A stretch of DNA of 32,087 bases from Erythrobacter donghaensis (GTDB lineage: Bacteria > Pseudomonadota > Alphaproteobacteria > Sphingomonadales > Sphingomonadaceae). Below the pieces are notes generated by a model. That model ran no database searches. It saw only the letters and a list, made by a program, of their open reading frames with translations, and had not been told where the DNA came from. Each line of letters begins with the position of its first letter. Position 1 is the stretch's first letter. The position numbers were made by a program, and so were the translations under genes. Of this stretch, positions 23,056 through 32,087 are shown one piece after another. Location of the stretch: positions 1-32,087 of the forward strand of contig NZ_LSJS01000144.1 in assembly GCF_001557325.1 (NCBI RefSeq), read 5' to 3'.

Positions 23056-24039
23056 ATGGCATCGGGGCACAAGGGCAAGTCGGAGCAGCGCAGAGGCAAG
23101 GCGAGCCGCCGCCGCCCCGATGGCCGGCATCCTGTCAGGTTGCCGCTCGCCGCGCATCCTGCCTTTGCCCCCTTGCTGGGCGTGTGGGGCGCGCTGCTCG
23201 GCGCGGGCGTGGTGGTGGTGCTGCCGGCCGCTATGGTCGAGCAGATGCTCCGCGGGACGCTGATCGGCACCTGGGCCGCTGCCGCGCAGCCTACGCTCGC
23301 CTGGGTCGTCGGCGGGCTGCTCGGCATCGTGCTGTTCGCCTTTGCCGCCTTCTACCATGTCTCGGCACGCCGCGACGTGAGCGGGCCCTCGATCGCCGAG
23401 ATGGCCGCGCGCCGCGTGACCCCGATCAATCCCGCGCGCGACCTCGGCTCGCGGCGGCTCGACGATCCGGTCGAGACTATGCCCTTCTCGACCCCGGCGT
23501 GGCGTGATGCCGATGCCGATGCCGATGCCGGTGCCGGTGCCGTGCCGTCCGTCGCCGAGCCCGAAGCTGCCAGCGCGCCGCGCGAGCTCGATCTGGCCGC
23601 CTTCGCCGAACTGCCCGGCCGCAACGCGGTGTGGGTCGAGGAGCCGGCGCCCGCCGCGTCTGCACCCGAACCTGCCCCCGCGCCGCTCGCCGACACGAGC
23701 GCCGTGGCTTCGCGCGCGGCCTCGGCGCCGCTGCCCGTGCCGGGCTCGGCCGCGCTCGCCCGTCTGCGCGCGGTGCCGACGAGCCAGTTGAGCCTTGCCG
23801 AAATGGTCGAACGCTTTGCCGGCGCGCTCCACGAAATGCGCGAGGGCGCGCCGGGTCGCAATCTCGGGCCGGGCGATCTGGCCGCGCGCGAGGCGGCGCT
23901 GGCCGAGGCCTTGAGGGCGCTCGAGGCGCTGAGCGGCAAGGGCCGCCCCGCGCCGCGCTTGCCGCGCCGTGACGAGCCGCTCCACGCCGTGCGCGCGCGC
24001 CTCCAGCCGCACCCGGAACGCGTCCGCGGCGCGGCCTGA
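23056..24039 (+). CDS. Hypothetical membrane protein with Ala/Pro/Asp-rich low-complexity region
   Basis: About 327 residues from the ATG at 23056, eight bases after the glycosyltransferase stop; CAGGG lies upstream. A GTG at 23005 inside the previous gene is an alternative. A basic start (KGKSEQRRGKASRRRR-like) is followed by two membrane helices (PLLGVWGALLGAGVVVVL, AWVVGGLLGIVLFAFAAFYH). Then comes a long cytoplasmic or periplasmic tail rich in Ala and Pro, including an acidic run DADADADAGAGA encoded by hexanucleotide repeats, and a C-terminal helical part (LSLAEMVERFAGALHEMREG). I do not recognise a family. It probably forms an operon with the glycosyltransferase. Confidence 0.65.
   Translation: MASGHKGKSEQRRGKASRRRPDGRHPVRLPLAAHPAFAPLLGVWGALLGAGVVVVLPAAMVEQMLRGTLIGTWAAAAQPTLAWVVGGLLGIVLFAFAAFYHVSARRDVSGPSIAEMAARRVTPINPARDLGSRRLDDPVETMPFSTPAWRDADADADAGAGAVPSVAEPEAASAPRELDLAAFAELPGRNAVWVEEPAPAASAPEPAPAPLADTSAVASRAASAPLPVPGSAALARLRAVPTSQLSLAEMVERFAGALHEMREGAPGRNLGPGDLAAREAALAEALRALEALSGKGRPAPRLPRRDEPLHAVRARLQPHPERVRGAA
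23506..23541 (+). repeat. Hexanucleotide tandem repeat inside a membrane-protein gene
   Basis: Four copies of GATGCC are followed by two of GGTGCC, in frame, encoding Asp-Ala four times and Gly-Ala twice. Copy-number change would lengthen or shorten the acidic linker by two residues per unit without a frameshift. Such repeats can vary between strains. Confidence 0.85.
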
Positions 24040-24314
24040 GACCGCCCGCGCTGGAGCAAAAGCTGCAACCGACCGGGCCGAGGCCTGCGCGTCACGCAAT
24101 CGACCTAAAGTCTGAATAGGTCTGCGAGAAATTTTGCTTCGCGCGCAGCCCTTGCCAAACCCGCTTCCTGTCGGCATGAGGGCCGCGAAAACGAGCAATG
24201 GCCACCCGCCAAGGGGGCCGCGCCCGCTAGGCCTGCCCGAGGCGTGTTCCTTCGCATGAGCGATCATGCGACAAGGTTCGCGCCTCTGGGCATCTGACAG
24301 ATCGGACTACTGCC
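24040..24314. other. Intergenic region before gltB, no gene seen
   Basis: This 275-base gap presumably holds the gltBD promoter. Besides the strong inverted repeat at 24252-24271 I see a weaker one, GACCT (24102-24106) with AGGTC (24118-24122), and a short AT-rich patch AAATTTTG near 24130. No open frame has coding character. I could not fix a promoter or a sigma-54 site with confidence, and the ribosome-binding site of gltB is weak. Confidence 0.5.
24252..24271 (+). promoter_or_regulatory. Perfect 8-bp inverted repeat with GCGA loop before gltB
   Basis: TCGCATGA (24252-24259), GCGA, TCATGCGA (24264-24271): the arms are perfectly complementary and the four-base loop is of GNRA type, which favours a stable RNA hairpin. 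It ends 43 bases before the gltB start. It could be an RNA element in the leader or an operator for a dimeric regulator. Confidence 0.5.
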
Positions 24315-28955
<4,641 letters not shown>

Positions 28956-28977
28956 AATTCAGGAACGAGATGTAAGT

Positions 28978-30414
28978 ATGGGCAAGGAAACCGGATTTCT
29001 CGAGCTGGACCGCCGCGAGCGGGATTATCTCGACCCGAAAGAGCGCCTGAAGAACTACCGCGAGTTCGTCATCCAGCCGGATGATGCCACGCTGACGGGG
29101 CAGGCCTCGCGCTGCATGAATTGCGGCATTCCCTACTGCCACAACGGCTGTCCGGTGAACAACATGATCCCGGACTGGAACCACCTCGTCTACGAGGCGG
29201 ACTGGAAGCGCGCGCTCGCCAACCTCCACTCCACCAACAATTTTCCGGAGTTCACCGGCCGCATCTGCCCCGCCCCGTGCGAGGCGGCGTGCACATTGAA
29301 CATCATCGACCAGCCGGTGACCATCAAGTCGATCGAATGCGCCATCGTCGACCGCGGGTGGAAGGAAGGCTGGATCACGCCGCAGGTCCCCGAAAAGAAG
29401 ACCGGCAAGTCGGTCGCCATCGTCGGCTCGGGCCCCGCGGGCCTCGCCTGCGCGCAGCAGCTGGCGCGGGCGGGCCATTCGGTCACCGTGTTCGAGAAGG
29501 CCGACCGCGTCGGCGGGCTGCTGCGCTACGGCATTCCCGACTTCAAGATGGAAAAGCACCTCATCAACCGCCGCTGCGTGCAGATGGAGGCCGAGGGCGT
29601 CACCTTCAAAACCTCGAAGGAAGTGGGCGTCGACATCTCCTTCGCCAGCCTCAAGGAGAATTTCGACGCGGTGGTGCTAGCCGGCGGCGCGGAAGATGCG
29701 CGCCAGCTTCAGATCCCGGGCGCCGAGATGCCGGGCGTGCGCCTCGCGATGGAGTTCCTCACCCAGCAGAACAAGCGCGTCGCGGGCGATGACGAGCTGC
29801 GCGCCGCCCCGCGCGGCAGCCTGACGGCAACCGGCAAGCATGTCGTCGTGCTCGGCGGCGGCGATACCGGCTCGGACTGCGTGGGCACCTCGAACCGGCA
29901 GGGTGCCAAGAGCGTCACCCAGCTCGAGATCATGCCCAAGCCGCCCGAGAAGGAAGACAAGGCGCTGACCTGGCCCGACTGGCCGATGAAGCTGCGCACC
30001 TCCTCCAGCCACCAGGAAGGCGTCGAGCGCGACTGGGCGGTGCTCGCCAAGCGCGTGATCGGCGATGGCGAGAAGGTGACGGGCCTCGAATGCGTGCGGG
30101 TCGAGTGGAAGGACCGCCAGATGCAGGAAATCGCCGGCAGCGAGTTCACCATCCCCGCCGACCTGATTCTCCTCGCGATGGGCTTCGTCGGCCCGCGCAA
30201 GGCGGGGCTGCTCGAACAGGCGGGCGTTACGCTCGATGCGCGGGGCAATGTCGCGGCGGACACGAACAGCTATGCGACCAGCGAGCCCAATGTCTTTGCC
30301 TGCGGCGACATGCGGCGCGGGCAGAGCCTTGTCGTCTGGGCAATCCGCGAAGGCCGCCAGGCCGCGCGCGCGGTCGACGAGGCGCTGATGGGGGTCTCCG
30401 AACTCCCGCGCTGA
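28978..30414 (+). CDS. gltD: Glutamate synthase small subunit
   Basis: The 478-residue beta subunit oxidises NADPH with FAD and passes electrons through iron-sulfur clusters to GltB. The N-terminal cluster domain has [20 protein letters not shown] and [15 protein letters not shown]. The FAD motif is [18 protein letters not shown] with [23 protein letters not shown], the NADPH motif [17 protein letters not shown], and the C-terminal FAD-binding part [19 protein letters not shown]. The start at 28978 is preceded by AGGAACGAG. Length is typical. It is co-transcribed with gltB. Confidence 0.96.
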   Translation: MGKETGFLELDRRERDYLDPKERLKNYREFVIQPDDATLTGQASRCMNCGIPYCHNGCPVNNMIPDWNHLVYEADWKRALANLHSTNNFPEFTGRICPAPCEAACTLNIIDQPVTIKSIECAIVDRGWKEGWITPQVPEKKTGKSVAIVGSGPAGLACAQQLARAGHSVTVFEKADRVGGLLRYGIPDFKMEKHLINRRCVQMEAEGVTFKTSKEVGVDISFASLKENFDAVVLAGGAEDARQLQIPGAEMPGVRLAMEFLTQQNKRVAGDDELRAAPRGSLTATGKHVVVLGGGDTGSDCVGTSNRQGAKSVTQLEIMPKPPEKEDKALTWPDWPMKLRTSSSHQEGVERDWAVLAKRVIGDGEKVTGLECVRVEWKDRQMQEIAGSEFTIPADLILLAMGFVGPRKAGLLEQAGVTLDARGNVAADTNSYATSEPNVFACGDMRRGQSLVVWAIREGRQAARAVDEALMGVSELPR

Positions 30415-30432
30415 GGCGAGAGCCTGCGCGCC

Positions 30433-32087
30433 CTAGGGCTGCTTGAACTTGCGCTTGTGCTTATGCGCAGGCTTGCCCGGCCTGGGGCCACTTCCCGGCT
30501 TGGCGAACCCGCGCGCGGGCGGCTTGGCCTTGACGAAGGCATTGTCGGCATTGCTGCGCGAGGGGCGCAGCTGGCGGTTGCTGCGCGCGGCCTCGCGCGG
30601 GCCGGCGTCGGAGCGTTCGATCCGCACCATTTCCTCGTCGCCCTGCGTCTCGCCGGTGCGCGCGGCGGTGGCGGCATATTTGTCGGCGAGCGCGCGCGGG
30701 ATCTGGAAATAGGTCTCCGCCTGCCCGATGCGGATCGCGCCGATCTCGTTCTTCGTGATGTGCCCGCGGCGGCAGATCAGCGGCAGCAGCCAGCGCGGGT
30801 CGGCCCCGTCGCTGCGGCCGATCTCCATCCGGAACCATACCGTGTCCTCGAAGCCGGGGCGGTGGCGCTCCTTCTGCGCCTCGCGCGAATTGGCGGCGAT
30901 TTCCTCGGGCTCGGGCAGGCGCGCGCGGTGGGCGTGGACGAGCATCGCGGCGATGTCCTCAGGGCTGCGTTCGGCGAGCAGGCGCTGGGCCAGCTCGCGG
31001 TCGGCCGCGTCGAACTCGGTCGGGGCGAGCAGCTTATCCAGCAGCCGGTCGCGGTCGCGCGTCGCGATCATCTCGGGGCCCGGCACGTCCTGCCATTCGG
31101 CGGCGATCTGCGCGCGGCCCAGCATCGCCTCGGTCCGGCGGCGGGCGGAGAAGGGCACGATCAGCACCGCGATCCCCTTGCGCCCCGCGCGCCCCGTGCG
31201 GCCCGAACGGTGCTGGAGCGTCTCGGCATCGCGCGGCAGCTCGACTTGGACGACGAGGCTCAGCGTCGGCAGGTCGATCCCGCGCGCGGCGACATCGGTC
31301 GCGACGCACACCCGCGCGCGGCCATCGCGCAGCGCCTGCAGCGCCTGGTTGCGCTCGCCCTGCGAATGCTCGCCCGACAGCGCCACGACCGCAAAGCCGC
31401 GCTCCTGCAGGGTCGCGTGGAGGTGGCGCACCTTCTCGCGCGTGGAGCAGAACAGGATCGCGGTTTCCGCCTCGTGGAAGCGCAGCAGGTTGACCACCGC
31501 GTTCTCGACTTCCGGAGGGGAGACGGTGACGGCCTGATAGGCAATGTCGCCATGCCCGCGCCCGCCTTCGGAGATGGTGGCGATGCGCAGCGCCTCATGC
31601 TGGTAGCGGCGGGCGAGCGCCTCGATCGGGCGCGGCATGGTGGCCGAGAACAGCAGCGTGCGGCGGCTGTCCGGCGTGCCGTCAAGAATCGCTTCCAGTT
31701 CCTCGCGAAAGCCCATGTCGAGCATCTCGTCGGCTTCATCCAGCACCGCGACGGCGAGCTGTGAAAGATCGAGCGCCCCGCGCTCGAAATGGTCGCGCAG
31801 GCGGCCGGGGGTGCCGACGACGATCGCCGGGCCCGATTGCAGCACCTTGCGCTCGGCCGAGGGGTTCATGCCGCCCACGCACGTAGCCACACGGGCACCG
31901 GTGCGGGCGTAGAGCCATTCGAGCTCACGGCTGACTTGCAACGCAAGCTCGCGCGTGGGGGTGATGACCAGCGCGCGCGGGGCCTCGAGGTAGCCGATCC
32001 GCTCGGCCTCGCCGAGCAGTTCCGGTACCATCGCCAGACCGAAAGCCACCGTCTTGCCCGAGCCGGTCTGGGCCGAGACGACAAGGT
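30433..32087 (-). CDS. DEAD-box RNA helicase with DbpA-like RNA-binding domain, N-terminus cut by the window end
   Basis: About 550 residues are visible and the frame is open at the window edge. Helicase motifs appear in order: AQTGSGKT (Walker A, near 32060-32080), PTRELALQ, TPGR, DEADEMLDM (motif II), SAT, then the second RecA domain with IDLPTLSLVVQ and HRSGRTGRAGRKG (motif VI). After it come a helical segment and a DbpA-like RNA-binding domain (DTVWFRMEIGRSDGADPRWLLPLICRR region, and IGAIRIGQAETYFQIP), and a basic Gly/Pro/Lys-rich tail ending KHKRKFKQP. Such enzymes remodel rRNA during ribosome assembly or act in mRNA decay and cold growth. It converges on gltD with 18 bases between stops. 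The N-terminal Q motif lies outside the window. Confidence 0.92.
   Translation of the reverse strand, partial: LVVSAQTGSGKTVAFGLAMVPELLGEAERIGYLEAPRALVITPTRELALQVSRELEWLYARTGARVATCVGGMNPSAERKVLQSGPAIVVGTPGRLRDHFERGALDLSQLAVAVLDEADEMLDMGFREELEAILDGTPDSRRTLLFSATMPRPIEALARRYQHEALRIATISEGGRGHGDIAYQAVTVSPPEVENAVVNLLRFHEAETAILFCSTREKVRHLHATLQERGFAVVALSGEHSQGERNQALQALRDGRARVCVATDVAARGIDLPTLSLVVQVELPRDAETLQHRSGRTGRAGRKGIAVLIVPFSARRRTEAMLGRAQIAAEWQDVPGPEMIATRDRDRLLDKLLAPTEFDAADRELAQRLLAERSPEDIAAMLVHAHRARLPEPEEIAANSREAQKERHRPGFEDTVWFRMEIGRSDGADPRWLLPLICRRGHITKNEIGAIRIGQAETYFQIPRALADKYAATAARTGETQGDEEMVRIERSDAGPREAARSNRQLRPSRSNADNAFVKAKPPARGFAKPGSGPRPGKPAHKHKRKFKQP

Overview
The window is GC-rich, densely packed chromosomal DNA that looks alphaproteobacterial, most likely Sphingomonadales (Erythrobacter/Sphingomonas-like). 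The reasons are the codon and GC style, the carboxynorspermidine-type polyamine genes, btaAB betaine-lipid genes, an exosortase-A-type ligase/glycosyltransferase pair, a sphingomonad-style TonB receptor and a lasso-peptide locus with separate B1 and B2 proteins. The taxonomic call is inference. I see no rRNA, tRNA, CRISPR array, transposase or prophage, and no gene-free stretch reaches 300 bases.

Left end (1-4282): a lasso-peptide (RiPP) locus. On the minus strand the order is a 52-residue precursor A, the B1/PqqD-like recognition protein, the B2 transglutaminase-like leader peptidase, and the macrolactam synthetase C, which is cut by the window start. Divergent from A are a PF14907-type nucleotidyltransferase and an overlapping GH16-like lipoprotein hydrolase. 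The precursor has a pair of Cys residues and ends in Ser. The 192-base divergent intergenic region is locally AT-rich and holds three inverted repeats.

Lipid and amino-acid block (4279-7178, minus): btaA-btaB for the phosphorus-free betaine lipid DGTS, then a PLP threonine/serine dehydratase.

Polyamine block (7371-14466, mostly plus): a hairpin repeat, carboxynorspermidine/carboxyspermidine dehydrogenase, a lipoprotein that carries what look like the full active-site residues of peptidyl-hydroxyglycine amidating lyase (PAL), carboxynorspermidine decarboxylase (nspC), a YbjN-like secreted protein, a DUF3137/LemA divergent pair, and an ornithine/lysine decarboxylase with a structured leader and a probable TTG start. 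Together these could take ornithine to putrescine to spermidine without S-adenosylmethionine decarboxylase.

Middle (14602-20005): a large TonB-dependent receptor, converging on a minus-strand run of MaoC hydratase, carboxymuconolactone-decarboxylase-like protein, thiolase and an FMN-binding stress protein, which suggests acyl-CoA metabolism.

Surface polysaccharide block (20109-24039): an exosortase-A-associated O-glycosylation ligase with a small membrane protein (minus), and divergently a GT4 glycosyltransferase and a low-complexity membrane protein.

Right end (24252-32087): glutamate synthase gltB-gltD, preceded by a perfect 8-bp-arm hairpin with a GNRA-type loop, and a convergent DEAD-box RNA helicase cut by the window end.

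The most unusual items are the lasso locus with its accessory nucleotidyltransferase and GH16 lipoprotein, the PAL-like lipoprotein inside the polyamine operon, and the possible RNA leader of the decarboxylase.
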